Shown here one piece after another: positions 43,423-51,936 of a DNA stretch of 64,000 bases. The stretch spans positions 62,001 through 126,000 of the forward strand of contig NZ_CABFMQ020000142.1 of the NCBI RefSeq assembly GCF_901905185.1. The letters are read 5' to 3'. How positions within the stretch are numbered: the first letter of the stretch is position 1; the number at the start of each line of letters is the position of its first letter. Made by a program: the position numbers and the translations under genes. Below the pieces are notes generated by a model that was given only the letters and a program-made list of their open reading frames with translations, was not told where the DNA came from and did no database searches. This DNA is from Methylocella tundrae (GTDB taxonomy: Bacteria > Pseudomonadota > Alphaproteobacteria > Rhizobiales > Beijerinckiaceae).

Positions 43423-44490
43423 TTGGACGCGCTGAAGCCGCTGATCGCCAAAGTCGCAACCGGCGCCAGCCTCACCGAGGCGGAGGCGAGGATCGCTTTC
43501 GATCATATTTTTGCAGGCAACGCCACCGCCGCTCAACTCGGCGCCTTCCTGATGGCGCTGCGGCTGCGCGGAGAGACGATCGAGGAGATCACCGGCGCCG
43601 TCACCGCCATGCGGGCGCAGATGCTGCGAGTCGAAGCGCCGGCGAATGCGATCGACATTGTGGGAACAGGCGGCGACGGGCACGGAACCTATAATGTCTC
43701 GACTCTCGCGGCCCTCATCGTCGCGGCCTGCGGCGTTCCCGTGGCGAAGCATGGCAACAGAGCCGCTTCGTCCCGTTCTGGCGCAAGCGATGTCCTTTCC
43801 ATGCTTGGCGTCAAGATCGGCCTTTCGCCCGCGGATGTTGAAGCTTCGATGAGGGAGGCGGGCGTCGGCTTCATGAGCGCGCAGGCTCATCACGCGGCGA
43901 TGCGCCATGTCGCGCCGATCCGTGCTGAGCTTGGCGCGCGCACGATCTTCAATCTGCTCGGGCCGCTCTGTAATCCGGCCGGCGTCAAATATCAGTTGCT
44001 TGGCGTCTATGCGGCCGACTGGCTCGAGCCGCTGGCGCATGTGCTGCGCAATCTGGGGTCGGAGCGCGTGTGGCTCGTGCATGGCGCCGATGGGCTCGAT
44101 GAAGCGACGACCACAGGACCGACCCTTGTGACGGCTCTGGAGAGCGGCCTAATCCGGTCTTTTGAGATAACCCCCGAGGCGGCTGGCCTGCCCCGCGCTT
44201 CGCTGAAAGATCTCAAGGGCGGGACGCCGGCGGTCAATGCTGCGGCCTTGCGCGCGGTGCTGGAGGGGCACAAAACGCCCTATCGCGACATCGCCATCCT
44301 CAATGCCGCGATGGCGCTCGTGATCGCTGAAAAGGCCGGCGACCTCAAGGAAGGCGCGGCGCAGGCCGCCGCCGCCATTGACGACGGCCGCGCCGCCGCT
44401 ACGCTGACGAAGCTTGTGAAGGTTTCGAACCGCGCGACGGTGCGCTCGGACCTTGCGCCAAACGCCGTCGCGATGGGATCTGATCCATGA
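43423..44490 (+). CDS. trpD: Anthranilate phosphoribosyltransferase
   Basis: A 355-residue enzyme that joins anthranilate and PRPP. The PRPP loop GTGGDGHGTYNVST and KHGNRAASSRSGASDVL are conserved. No ATG is available at the front, so the start is TTG at 43423, four bases after the trpG stop, with an AGGA just upstream; homologues begin with the same residues (LDALKPLIAKVATG, Met in the mature start). The stop overlaps trpC (ATGA). The C-terminal tail is about ten residues longer than usual. Confidence 0.95.
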   Translation: MDALKPLIAKVATGASLTEAEARIAFDHIFAGNATAAQLGAFLMALRLRGETIEEITGAVTAMRAQMLRVEAPANAIDIVGTGGDGHGTYNVSTLAALIVAACGVPVAKHGNRAASSRSGASDVLSMLGVKIGLSPADVEASMREAGVGFMSAQAHHAAMRHVAPIRAELGARTIFNLLGPLCNPAGVKYQLLGVYAADWLEPLAHVLRNLGSERVWLVHGADGLDEATTTGPTLVTALESGLIRSFEITPEAAGLPRASLKDLKGGTPAVNAAALRAVLEGHKTPYRDIAILNAAMALVIAEKAGDLKEGAAQAAAAIDDGRAAATLTKLVKVSNRATVRSDLAPNAVAMGSDP

Positions 44491-45317
44491 CCGACATCTT
44501 GAAGACCATCGAGGCTTATAAGCGGCGCGAAATTGCTCAGGCGAAGGTGCGCATGCCCTTTGAGGCGCTCGCCCGCAAAGCGCATGATCACGATCCGCCG
44601 CGCGGTTTCGTCAAGGCGATCGAAGCCAAGCATGCAACCGGCCATCTCGCTTTAATCGCGGAGATCAAGAAAGCCAGTCCTTCAAAGGGTCTGATCCGGG
44701 CGCACTTCGACCCGCCAGCGCTCGCGAGAGCTTATGAGGAAGGCGGCGCCGCCTGCCTCTCGGTGCTGACCGACGGGCCTTCTTTCCAAGGCGATTTGAG
44801 CTATCTGGACGCGGCGCGTAAATCGACGCATTTACCCTGTCTTCGCAAGGATTTCCTCTTCGATCCTTATCAGGTTTATGAGGCGAGGGCGAATGGCGCG
44901 GACTGCATTTTGATCATCATGGCCTGCGTTGGCGACGAAGAGGCTAGCCAATTGACCCGCGCCGCGCATGATCTTGCGATGGACATCCTCGTCGAGGTGC
45001 ATGACGAAGCCGAACTGGACCGCGCCCTACGGCTCGAAACCCGGCTCGTCGGGATCAATAATCGCGACCTGCGCACGTTTGAAACCTCGCTCGACCTATC
45101 CGAGCGGCTCGCGCATAAAATTCCTTCGGACCGCATCGCGGTCAGCGAAAGCGGGATTTTCAAGCACGAGGATTGTTTGCGGCTCAAGGCGCATGGCGTA
45201 TCGACGTTCCTCGTCGGTGAAAGCCTGATGCGCCAGAAAGATGTGACCGCCGCAACCAGGGATCTGCTTATCGGCGCGCTGCCGCCGGTCCACGGCAAGC
45301 ACGCGCATGGACTATGA
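44487..45317 (+). CDS. trpC: Indole-3-glycerol phosphate synthase
   Basis: A 276-residue TIM-barrel enzyme closing the indole ring. The active-site pattern LIAEIKKASPSKG, CLSVLTDGPSFQG, LRKDFLFDPYQV, GINNRDLRTF and SESGIF is complete. Start and stop both overlap neighbours (trpD by 4 bases, moaC by 11), so the trpG-trpD-trpC-moaC-moeA set is translated from one packed message. Confidence 0.97.
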   Translation: MTDILKTIEAYKRREIAQAKVRMPFEALARKAHDHDPPRGFVKAIEAKHATGHLALIAEIKKASPSKGLIRAHFDPPALARAYEEGGAACLSVLTDGPSFQGDLSYLDAARKSTHLPCLRKDFLFDPYQVYEARANGADCILIIMACVGDEEASQLTRAAHDLAMDILVEVHDEAELDRALRLETRLVGINNRDLRTFETSLDLSERLAHKIPSDRIAVSESGIFKHEDCLRLKAHGVSTFLVGESLMRQKDVTAATRDLLIGALPPVHGKHAHGL

Positions 45318-45831
45318 AATGGGGAGCGCGGGCCTCTCTCATCTCTCCGCAGCCGGCGCCGCCGCCATGGTCGACGTCTCCGGCAAGGCGGCGACGGAGC
45401 GTGTCGCCGTCGCCTCCGGCCGCATCGTCATGCGTCAGGAAACGCTGGAGCTCGCTTTGTCCGGCAACGCCAAAAAAGGCGATGTCTTCGGCGTCGCGCG
45501 GATCGCAGGAATCATGGCAGCCAAGAAAACGCATGAACTGATCCCGCTCTGTCATCCTCTGCTGCTCACCAAAATCAGCGTCGATCTTGAAGCCGACCCG
45601 GCGCTGCCGGGGATCCTCGTCAGCGCCCGTGCGAAAGTGCTCGGCCAGACGGGGGTTGAAATGGAAGCGCTGACGGCCGTCTCAATCGCCTGCCTCACCC
45701 TCTACGATATGTTGAAAGCGGTTGACCGTTCGATGCGAATCGAGGCCATCGGCCTAATGGAGAAGACCGGCGGCAAATCCGGCGACTGGAAAGCGGAAGG
45801 CGAGCAGCCCGCGGAGACGCCGCGCGCATGA
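45307..45831 (+). CDS. moaC: Cyclic pyranopterin monophosphate synthase
   Basis: A 174-residue molybdenum cofactor enzyme that with MoaA converts GTP to cyclic pyranopterin monophosphate. The conserved stretches MVDVSGKAATERVA, KKGDVFGVARIAGIMAAKKT, ELIPLCHPL and LYDMLKAVDR (catalytic Lys) are all present. The ATG at 45307 overlaps trpC by 11 bases; an ATG at 45319 is an alternative four codons later. Its stop overlaps the moeA start (ATGA). Confidence 0.95.
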   Translation: MDYEMGSAGLSHLSAAGAAAMVDVSGKAATERVAVASGRIVMRQETLELALSGNAKKGDVFGVARIAGIMAAKKTHELIPLCHPLLLTKISVDLEADPALPGILVSARAKVLGQTGVEMEALTAVSIACLTLYDMLKAVDRSMRIEAIGLMEKTGGKSGDWKAEGEQPAETPRA

Positions 45832-47054
45832 CCGGCAGGGCTGCTCTTTCGGTCGCCGAGGCGCGCGCGCGCATCCTCGCCGATGCGCCGGCCGATCGTC
45901 CGGTCGAGATGGTCCCGCTCGCCAGGGCGCTGGGCCGCACCCTCGTACGCGATCTCGCATCGAGGCGAACCCAGCCGCCCTACCCCGTCTCCGCGATGGA
46001 TGGTTACGCCGTTCGCGCCGCCGATCTCGCGCGCCTCCCCGTGCGGCTGACGCAGATCGGCGAGAGCGCCGCCGGCCACGGCTTTTCGGGGCGCCTCGGC
46101 CCCATGGAGACGGTCAGGATATTTACCGGCGCGCCAACGCCCGACGGCGCGGATGCGATCCTCATTCAGGAGGAGGCGCGCCTGGAGGCGGGCTTTATCG
46201 AGCCTCTGCGAAGCGTCCCGAAAGGCAATTTCATCCGGCCCGCAGGTCTTGATTTCGCTGAGGGGCGCGTTTTGCTTCAGGCGGGGACGCGGCTCGGTCC
46301 GGCAGGGATCGCGCTCGCCGCCGCGATGAACCATGCCGAACTGCCGGTGGCTCGGCGCCCGCGCGTCGGCATCGTCGCCACCGGAGACGAGTTGGTTCTG
46401 CCGGGGACCGTCATCGGGCGCGATCAGATCGTCGCCTCGAACGCTTTTGCGATCGCCGCCCTGGTCGAAGACGCCGGTGGCGAGCCGCTCGACCTTGGCA
46501 TCGCGCATGATGATTTCGGCGCGCTGGAAATCGCGATCGGAACAGCGATCGACGCCGGATGCGATATTTTGGCGACGAGCGGCGGCGCATCGGTCGGCGA
46601 TCATGATCTCGTAAGGCCAGCGCTCGCCAAAGCCGGAATGGAGCTGAATTTCTGGCGCATCGCGGTCAGACCCGGCGCGCCTTTGCTGCATGGAAGACTT
46701 GGCCGGATGGCGATTATTGGCCTGCCCGGCAATCCCGTTTCGGCGGTCGTCGGCGGCGTGCTGTTCCTCAAGCCCTTGGTGCGAGCGCTGTCGGGCGATC
46801 TTTTCGCGGGCGCTGACCAGAGCGAAGCGGCGATTCTTGGCGCGGCTGTTGACGCCAACGACAGGCGACAAGACTTTATGCGCGCCACTCTCGAGCCGGG
46901 CGGCGACGGGCCGCCGATCGCGACGCCCTTCGAGGCGCAGGACTCGTCGATGCTTAGCGTGCTCGCGAAGGCGCGCTGCCTCCTGATTCGTCCGCCTCAT
47001 GCGCCGGCGGCCAAGGCCGGAGACCCGTGCCGGATTATCCGCCTGCCCGGCTGA
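45828..47054 (+). CDS. moeA: Molybdopterin molybdenumtransferase
   Basis: A 408-residue enzyme inserting molybdate into molybdopterin. Motifs in order: PYPVSAMDGYAVRAADL, FTGAPTPDGADAIL, VGIVATGDELVLPG, TSGGASVGDHDLV and GLPGNPVSAVVGG, followed by the short C-terminal domain IV. Its start overlaps moaC. lexA and comEC, which often follow moeA in Rhizobiales, are not present here; a 565-base gap follows instead. Confidence 0.96.
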   Translation: MTGRAALSVAEARARILADAPADRPVEMVPLARALGRTLVRDLASRRTQPPYPVSAMDGYAVRAADLARLPVRLTQIGESAAGHGFSGRLGPMETVRIFTGAPTPDGADAILIQEEARLEAGFIEPLRSVPKGNFIRPAGLDFAEGRVLLQAGTRLGPAGIALAAAMNHAELPVARRPRVGIVATGDELVLPGTVIGRDQIVASNAFAIAALVEDAGGEPLDLGIAHDDFGALEIAIGTAIDAGCDILATSGGASVGDHDLVRPALAKAGMELNFWRIAVRPGAPLLHGRLGRMAIIGLPGNPVSAVVGGVLFLKPLVRALSGDLFAGADQSEAAILGAAVDANDRRQDFMRATLEPGGDGPPIATPFEAQDSSMLSVLAKARCLLIRPPHAPAAKAGDPCRIIRLPG

Positions 47055-47619
47055 TCGAACGATTGCGCCGAGCGGCCGCCGGCAGAGCGCAAGACGAGAC
47101 GTTAAATCAAAAGGTTAAAAGGCAGGATACAATTCCGTCATAGCGCGCGCGGCGTCGGACGGCACAAAATCACAACATTTTTCAGCTTTGCAATTGACAA
47201 TTGATTTTCATCTTGCCCAAATGCGGGCCGCAACCGTCCTCTAGTAGCGTAGTATTGCGCCACTACAGAATCCTTCTATTGGCGGCAAGCTGTCTGTCTT
47301 GCGCTGCATCCCGGTTCATGGCGTCTATTCTCCAAAGCCTTTCATCATTTGTATAAGAATATGCACTAAATATTTATATCAAAGCATGTCGCTGTTTTAT
47401 GAAGCGATCGAGCTCGCATGAATGACAATACGACTGAGCGAAGCGTGCAAAACCATCCGGAAACCACGTCAATTCGTGACCGATGCAAACGGAAGCGCTC
47501 CTGCGCCACGTGAGAAACGAAGGTTGCGGTCAAGAGTCTGGGAAGCGAAGCTGTCGGGCTGTTTCGGAAGGCGCCGGGCGAAGAGCTCCGACGACTGGTC
47601 ATCTTGAGGAGGTAAGTTT
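47055..47619. other. AT-rich intergenic region before aqpZ
   Basis: No convincing gene is visible in these 565 bases; the only frames are short and Arg-rich with no family pattern. The base composition is clearly less GC-rich than elsewhere, especially 47180-47215 and 47330-47400. It contains CAATT-GAC-AATTG (47201-47213) and GTAGT-N8-ACTAC (47249-47266), both operator-like, and an AGGAGGT ribosome-binding site at 47607-47613, six bases before the aqpZ ATG. It probably holds the aqpZ promoter and perhaps remnants of lost genes. Confidence 0.55.
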
Positions 47620-48321
47620 ATGAATTCTTCACTGACTCAACGCGTGAGCGCGGAATTTCTCGGCACTTTCTGGCTCACCTTCGGCGGCTGCGGCAGCGCC
47701 GTGCTCGCCGCGGCCTTCCCTCAGCTCGGCATCGCCTTCGCCGGCGTGGCATTGGCTTTCGGCCTCACCGTCCTCACCGGCGTCTATGCGCTCGGACCCA
47801 TTTCCGGCGGCCATTTCAATCCGGCGGTCACGATCGGCCTTTGGGCCGGCGGCCGCACGCCTTCGATCTATGTCGTGCCTTATGTCGTCGCGCAGGTCGC
47901 GGGCGCCATCGCAGCGGCCGCCGTCCTCTATGTCATAGCGAGCGGCAAACCAGATTTCGTGCTCGGCGGCTTCGCATCGAACGGCTATGGCGCGCTGAGC
48001 CCCGGCCATTACAGCCTTCAGTCCGCCCTCATGATCGAAGTGCTGCTGACCTTCTTCTTCGTGCTGATCATTCACGGGGCGACCGCGCCTTTTGCTCCGG
48101 CCGGCTTTGCTGGCATTGCGATCGGCCTTGCCTTGACCCTCATCCACCTAGTGTCGATTCCGGTCACCAATACATCTGTTAATCCGGCGCGCAGCACAGG
48201 CCCCGCCCTCTTCGCCGGCGGCGAATATATCGCGCAGCTCTGGCTCTTCTGGGCGGCGCCCATCGCCGGCGGCGTCATCGCCGGCCTGGTCTCACGCGTG
48301 CTTTACAAAGAAACGCGCTGA
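47620..48321 (+). CDS. aqpZ: Aquaporin Z
   Basis: A 233-residue six-helix membrane channel. Both NPA boxes are intact (HFNPAVTIG near residue 67 and TSVNPARSTGP near 186). The selectivity-filter pattern, with Phe in helix 2 (AFGLT), His in helix 5 (LIHLVS) and Arg after the second NPA, is that of water-selective AqpZ rather than a glycerol facilitator. It is preceded by a near-perfect AGGAGGT Shine-Dalgarno, suggesting strong translation. It stands alone on its transcript. Confidence 0.97.
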   Translation: MNSSLTQRVSAEFLGTFWLTFGGCGSAVLAAAFPQLGIAFAGVALAFGLTVLTGVYALGPISGGHFNPAVTIGLWAGGRTPSIYVVPYVVAQVAGAIAAAAVLYVIASGKPDFVLGGFASNGYGALSPGHYSLQSALMIEVLLTFFFVLIIHGATAPFAPAGFAGIAIGLALTLIHLVSIPVTNTSVNPARSTGPALFAGGEYIAQLWLFWAAPIAGGVIAGLVSRVLYKETR

Positions 48322-48346
48322 TCTAACCGATTTCACAACTCCTGCT

Positions 48347-48374
48347 TGGCCTGCCGGGACCTCTCGACAGGCCA
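48347..48374 (+). other. Hairpin after aqpZ
   Basis: TGGCCTG (48347-48353) pairs with CAGGCCA (48368-48374) around a 14-base loop, 26 bases after the aqpZ stop. The following TCTCTTTGTG is only mildly T-rich, so this is a weak terminator candidate. Confidence 0.4.
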
Positions 48375-48475
48375 TCTCTTTGTGCGACGGAACTTCATGA
48401 GCAGACACGAAAGGGGCGACGGGCGGGCTTCATAGCCTCTATGGTTTTCATGAATTAAAGCGCTATGGCGCCACA

Positions 48476-48610
48476 ATGGGTTTCTGCAAAAACGTCATCA
48501 AGGCCATAGGCCACACGCCGCTTATCAAATTGAGGCATGCCTCCGAAGCCACCCAATGCGCCATTCTCTCCCCGGCTGGACCGAGCGTAAGCCGTCGATC
48601 ACGCTGGATT
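48476..48610 (+). pseudogene. cysK remnant (cysteine synthase N-terminal fragment)
   Basis: From the ATG at 48476 the frame reads FCKNVIKAIGHTPLIKL, then RHASEATQCAIL, which is the typical front of an O-acetylserine sulfhydrylase (in CysK: xxVLxAIGNTPLIKL...ASExTGCxIL). The next segment, PAGPSV, resembles the PLP-Lys region (NPGxSVKDR) but with about seven residues missing and then the reading lost into the scpB end. Only about 35-40 of roughly 310-345 residues remain, without the PLP-binding Lys. It is a decayed gene fragment lying against the convergent scpB gene. Confidence 0.7.
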
Positions 48611-48631
48611 TCCTCTGAAAACGTCTTGACG

Positions 48632-49390
48632 TCATTCATCCTCATCGGCGTCAGACGCAGCCGGCTGCGGTTCATCCGGCTCGGCGGCGCCATCGGCCTC
48701 GAGCGGATCCTCATCGGCGCTGAGGGCGTCATCGTCAGAGGGTTGCGGAATGGCAAAGCCCGACGGCAGACGGCCGTCGAATAGGCCCGCGCCCTTCAAC
48801 TCCTCGAGCCCCGGCAGATCCGTAATGGCTTCGAGACCAAAGTGGATGAGGAAATTTGTCGTCGTGCCATAGGTGATTGGACGGCCGGGCGCACGCCTTC
48901 GCCCGCGCAGTCGCACCCAGCCCGTTTCGAGCAGAACGTCGAGCGTTCCCTTGGAGATGGCGACGCCGCGAATATCCTCGATTTCGGCGCGTGTCACGGG
49001 CTGATGGTACGCGATGATCGCCAGCGTTTCGAGCGCCGCCCGGGACATGCGTTTTTGTTCGCCCTCGCCGCCGGCCAAGAGCCAGGCAAGGTCCGTCGCG
49101 GTGCGAAACATCCATTTTCCGCCGACCCGCACGAGATTGACCCCGCGCCCGCTGTAGCTCGCCTTGAGATGGTCGAGCGCCGCCTTGGCGGAAACGCCGC
49201 GCGGCAGCCTCTTCTCGATATCCTCTTCAGCGAGGGGCTCCGGCGCCGCGAACAGCAGCGCCTCGGCTATGCGCATCGCCTCGGCGAGCTGCTGGTTTGC
49301 TTCGGCCGGCTCAGCTGTGCCGCCGTTGGCGCTCGCGGGAAAAAGCCTGGCGATTTCTCCCATAACGAGCCCTCCGTCCTGCCCTGTCAT
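48632..49390 (-). CDS. scpB: Chromosome segregation and condensation protein ScpB
   Basis: A 252-residue SMC-kleisin partner. Two winged-helix domains cover residues about 40-200, with YHQPVTRAEIEDIRG and YGTTTNFLIHFGL, the latter being the usual ScpB signature. A long acidic Asp/Glu/Ala tail follows. ScpA, ScpB and Smc condense newly replicated DNA. The ATG at 49390 overlaps the scpA stop (ATGA). The downstream tatABC-serS genes frequently seen in Rhizobiales are absent here. Confidence 0.94.
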   Translation of the reverse strand: MTGQDGGLVMGEIARLFPASANGGTAEPAEANQQLAEAMRIAEALLFAAPEPLAEEDIEKRLPRGVSAKAALDHLKASYSGRGVNLVRVGGKWMFRTATDLAWLLAGGEGEQKRMSRAALETLAIIAYHQPVTRAEIEDIRGVAISKGTLDVLLETGWVRLRGRRRAPGRPITYGTTTNFLIHFGLEAITDLPGLEELKGAGLFDGRLPSGFAIPQPSDDDALSADEDPLEADGAAEPDEPQPAASDADEDE

Positions 49391-50187
49391 TGAATGCTCC
49401 GGGGATCTTCATCCGCCGGCAATTTTTGCGATTTAATCCAAACGGGCGCGAATGGCGCATCCTGCCGGATCGAAATGAAGCCCTCCCGCGCCATTTCAAG
49501 AGTTGCGGACAGGGACGACGCCCTGATTGTCCGGCGCACTTCCGCCGTTGTGCAAAACTCCAATAGAAACGAATCGAGCACGGTCCAGTCGACAGCGTGG
49601 CCGACGAGCTTCTCCAGTTCGCCCCTCGCCTGAGCCAATGACCAGACGAAGCGCTGTTTCAACGTAACGCGCGTCAGCGCATGCTTTTGGCGCCGCTGCG
49701 CGTAGGCCGACAAAAGATCATAAAGGCTCGCCTGCCACTGTGGCGCGCCGTTCGGGTCCGCCTGTTCGGGCCGGCCGCGTGAAAACACGTCGCGTCCGAG
49801 CCGCGGCCTCGCGACCAAAGCCTCGGCGGCGGCTCTGATCGCTTCGAGCCGGCGAAGGCGCAATTGCAGGGCCTCGGCCAGTTCCTCGGCCGCCGGCTCC
49901 TCACTTTTTTCCGTCTGAGGCAGCAGAAGCCGCGATTTCAAATAAGCGAGCCACGCCGCCATGACCAAGTAGTCAGCGGCGAGCTCCAGACGAAGGCTCC
50001 GGGCGGCTTCGACGAATTCGAGATATTGTTCCGCCAGCGCCAGCACGGAGATTTTCTGCAGGTCTACTTTCTGCCGCCGAGCAAGATCGAGGAGCAGATC
50101 GAGGGGCCCCTCAAATCCTTCGATGTCGACGACGAAAGAGCGATCTTCCGCCTCCGCTTCGGGTCGTGGCTCAAAATCAAATTCCAA
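49387..50187 (-). CDS. scpA: Segregation and condensation protein ScpA
   Basis: A 266-residue kleisin with the N-terminal FEGPLDLLLDLARRQKVDL Smc-neck-binding domain, the YLVMAAWLAYLKSRLLLP helix and a C-terminal winged helix (TLEMAREGFISIRQDAPFAPVW). No ATG precedes the conserved front; TTG at 50187 is used, with GGGAG eight bases upstream on the coding strand. It couples to scpB. The nagZ gene that commonly lies between the SPOR-domain gene and scpA is missing. Confidence 0.93.
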   Translation of the reverse strand: MEFDFEPRPEAEAEDRSFVVDIEGFEGPLDLLLDLARRQKVDLQKISVLALAEQYLEFVEAARSLRLELAADYLVMAAWLAYLKSRLLLPQTEKSEEPAAEELAEALQLRLRRLEAIRAAAEALVARPRLGRDVFSRGRPEQADPNGAPQWQASLYDLLSAYAQRRQKHALTRVTLKQRFVWSLAQARGELEKLVGHAVDWTVLDSFLLEFCTTAEVRRTIRASSLSATLEMAREGFISIRQDAPFAPVWIKSQKLPADEDPRSIQ

Positions 50188-50201
50188 AAAGGCCGCTCCC
50201 G

Positions 50202-50225
50202 TCGATCGATTCGATCGATTCGATC
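50202..50225. repeat. Short tandem repeat in the scpA leader
   Basis: The 9-bp unit TCGATCGAT occurs twice in direct succession and a third time partly (to 50225), ending 15 bases before the scpA TTG. The repeated unit is self-complementary in its core. It lies close to the ribosome-binding region and could mutate by slippage. Confidence 0.6.
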
Positions 50226-50296
50226 AAGTCATCGAGCTTGACCCGATCGCGCCCGCGCCGCAACAAGCCTCTTGCGCCCGGACCTTCAATCCACAG

Positions 50297-50323
50297 GAGC
50301 GGGGCGACGAACGCGCCCCGCTC
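50297..50323 (-). other. Strong hairpin between the SPOR gene and scpA
   Basis: GAGCGGGGCG and CGCCCCGCTC form a perfect 10-bp stem with a 7-base loop, beginning 10 bases after the SPOR gene stop on the minus strand. No T run follows, so it is either a Rho-dependent end, an attenuator or a 3' mRNA stabiliser. It sits where nagZ is commonly encoded. Confidence 0.6.
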
Positions 50324-50332
50324 GCGCCAGCA

Positions 50333-51745
50333 TCAATTCTTGGCGACGAAACAAGCGCCTCCGCTGCTCTGGACTTTCTGGCAGAGCGCCGTGGCTTCCT
50401 CTTTCGAGAGGCCGACGGATCGCACGCGATAGACTGTTTTTTCTCCGCTGATAGCCTTGCGGATCGCGGGATGGAAGCCGGGGATCTCGCCTCCGTATTT
50501 CTTGATGAGGCGCATCTGAATCTCACGCGCCTCCTGTTCCGAAGCAGGCGCTGCGAGCTGCGCCGCATAGCCGCCGCCCGCCACAGGACTCGCTGTGACA
50601 GGGGCGTCGTCGGCTTGAGCGGCGGCGACCTGCACGGGCTTTGCCTTCGTGGGCGCGGCCGTCGCATGTGCGGCGTCGGCGCCGCTGGCGACAGGCTTCG
50701 GAGTTGTGGCGACGCGCGCCGTCGACTTCGGGGTCGCGGCCTTGGCCGTCGGCGTTGATGGCTGATGCGGCGCTGACGCAGCCGGTGGCGGCGCGCCCGT
50801 TGTCTGCGGGGGCTGGTCGTTCGGCAACAAGGTTCCATCGGGGCGCACCGAGATGGTCTTGACTTTTTTTGGCTCGATCAGCCCGGCGATGCCGAGCGGC
50901 TCGGAAGATTGCGTTTGCGCCGCATGCGCGGGAGGAGCGGGCACGGGAACGCTCGCGGCCCCGGATTGCGCTCCATTCATGGCAATGACGCGTGGCGCGC
51001 GGTCTGGCATTTGCGACAGATCGACCGGCTGTTCGGCTCCATCGGCGACGGCGACGGGCGCCGCCTGCGGCGTGCGGTTCAGGATCGAGGCGTCCTCGCC
51101 CGGCGCGTCGGCTTTGCCGGCGCCCTCCGGCTGGATCTTGACTGGTCCGTCAACGGCCTTGATCATGGCGATCTGATGCGAAGACGAACCGCCCTTTAGC
51201 GCGAAAGTCGCGCCGATCCCGCCGATTCCCGCAAAGATGATGGCGGCCATGATATAGAGTGGACGGCGGGAACGACGTTCCGGCTCATAGCCAAAGCCGG
51301 AGGCATAGGGATCGTCGTCTTGGTAGCGCCAATCGTCGGACCGATCCTCCGTCGGATAATTGTTCAAATCGTCCGGGCGCGAGGCCTGCTGCGGGCGCCC
51401 CGTCCCGCGCAGACCTGCCTCGATGGAAGCGAAATTTCCGCTGATGAGGCGCTCCTGCTCCGCGAGATCATCCGGCGTCGGTTCGCGCCAGCGCTCCGAT
51501 TCATAGGCGTCCGCATAATCGTCATGCGTTTCCGCCCTGCCGGCTGAAGGTTGCTGACCCTTCTGCTCGAAGACGGCTTTATATGGGTCGGCCTTATAAG
51601 GGTCGTCATCCTGGCCGCCGACAAGACGCGCCAGCTCCGCCAATGGATCTTCATCGGCGCTGCCGGCGGCGTTTGGTTGGCGCAGACGTCTTTCGAACTG
51701 CTCCAAGTCGATCATGGGGCGCCGCTTTGCAACAGTCTCGCGCAT
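50333..51745 (-). CDS. SPOR-domain membrane protein
   Basis: A 470-residue bitopic protein. The cytoplasmic part (residues 1-160) is acidic, one membrane segment follows (about 165-185), then a periplasmic, low-complexity Ala/Pro/Lys region of about 200 residues, and a C-terminal SPOR domain near 395-470 (GGYAAQLAAPASEQEAREIQ...VYRVRSVGLSKEEATALC). SPOR domains bind denuded glycan strands at the septum, so a division role is expected. The ATG at 51745 was preferred over GTG at 51751 because AGGAGG lies nine bases before it. It follows argS by 185 bases. Confidence 0.88.
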   Translation of the reverse strand: MRETVAKRRPMIDLEQFERRLRQPNAAGSADEDPLAELARLVGGQDDDPYKADPYKAVFEQKGQQPSAGRAETHDDYADAYESERWREPTPDDLAEQERLISGNFASIEAGLRGTGRPQQASRPDDLNNYPTEDRSDDWRYQDDDPYASGFGYEPERRSRRPLYIMAAIIFAGIGGIGATFALKGGSSSHQIAMIKAVDGPVKIQPEGAGKADAPGEDASILNRTPQAAPVAVADGAEQPVDLSQMPDRAPRVIAMNGAQSGAASVPVPAPPAHAAQTQSSEPLGIAGLIEPKKVKTISVRPDGTLLPNDQPPQTTGAPPPAASAPHQPSTPTAKAATPKSTARVATTPKPVASGADAAHATAAPTKAKPVQVAAAQADDAPVTASPVAGGGYAAQLAAPASEQEAREIQMRLIKKYGGEIPGFHPAIRKAISGEKTVYRVRSVGLSKEEATALCQKVQSSGGACFVAKN

Positions 51746-51936
51746 GCTCACCTACCTCCTGCCGCATTTACGCAACGGCGCGCTGGCCCAAAAGGCCGGC
51801 GATTTCAGTGCTCGAGCGGGGGCGCGGCCCGCGGCGAACCTGTCACTTTTGCCGGTCACGCTTTTCAGAGACTTGCGTCCTCTATAACCGGCTTCAACCC
51901 GCGCGTTTCGATGCCTTCGACGAAGAATTTTGTGGT

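Noticed and set aside
42165..43475. A 436-codon open frame antisense to the azoreductase-like gene and trpG
   Set aside because: Arg/His-rich composition and full overlap with two recognisable genes show it is a shadow.
45702..47000. A 432-codon open frame antisense to moeA
   Set aside because: Same reason: shadow of a gene with all expected moeA motifs.
47422..47607. A 61-codon frame before aqpZ
   Set aside because: Arg/Lys-rich with no family pattern and no ribosome-binding site; kept only as part of the intergenic region.
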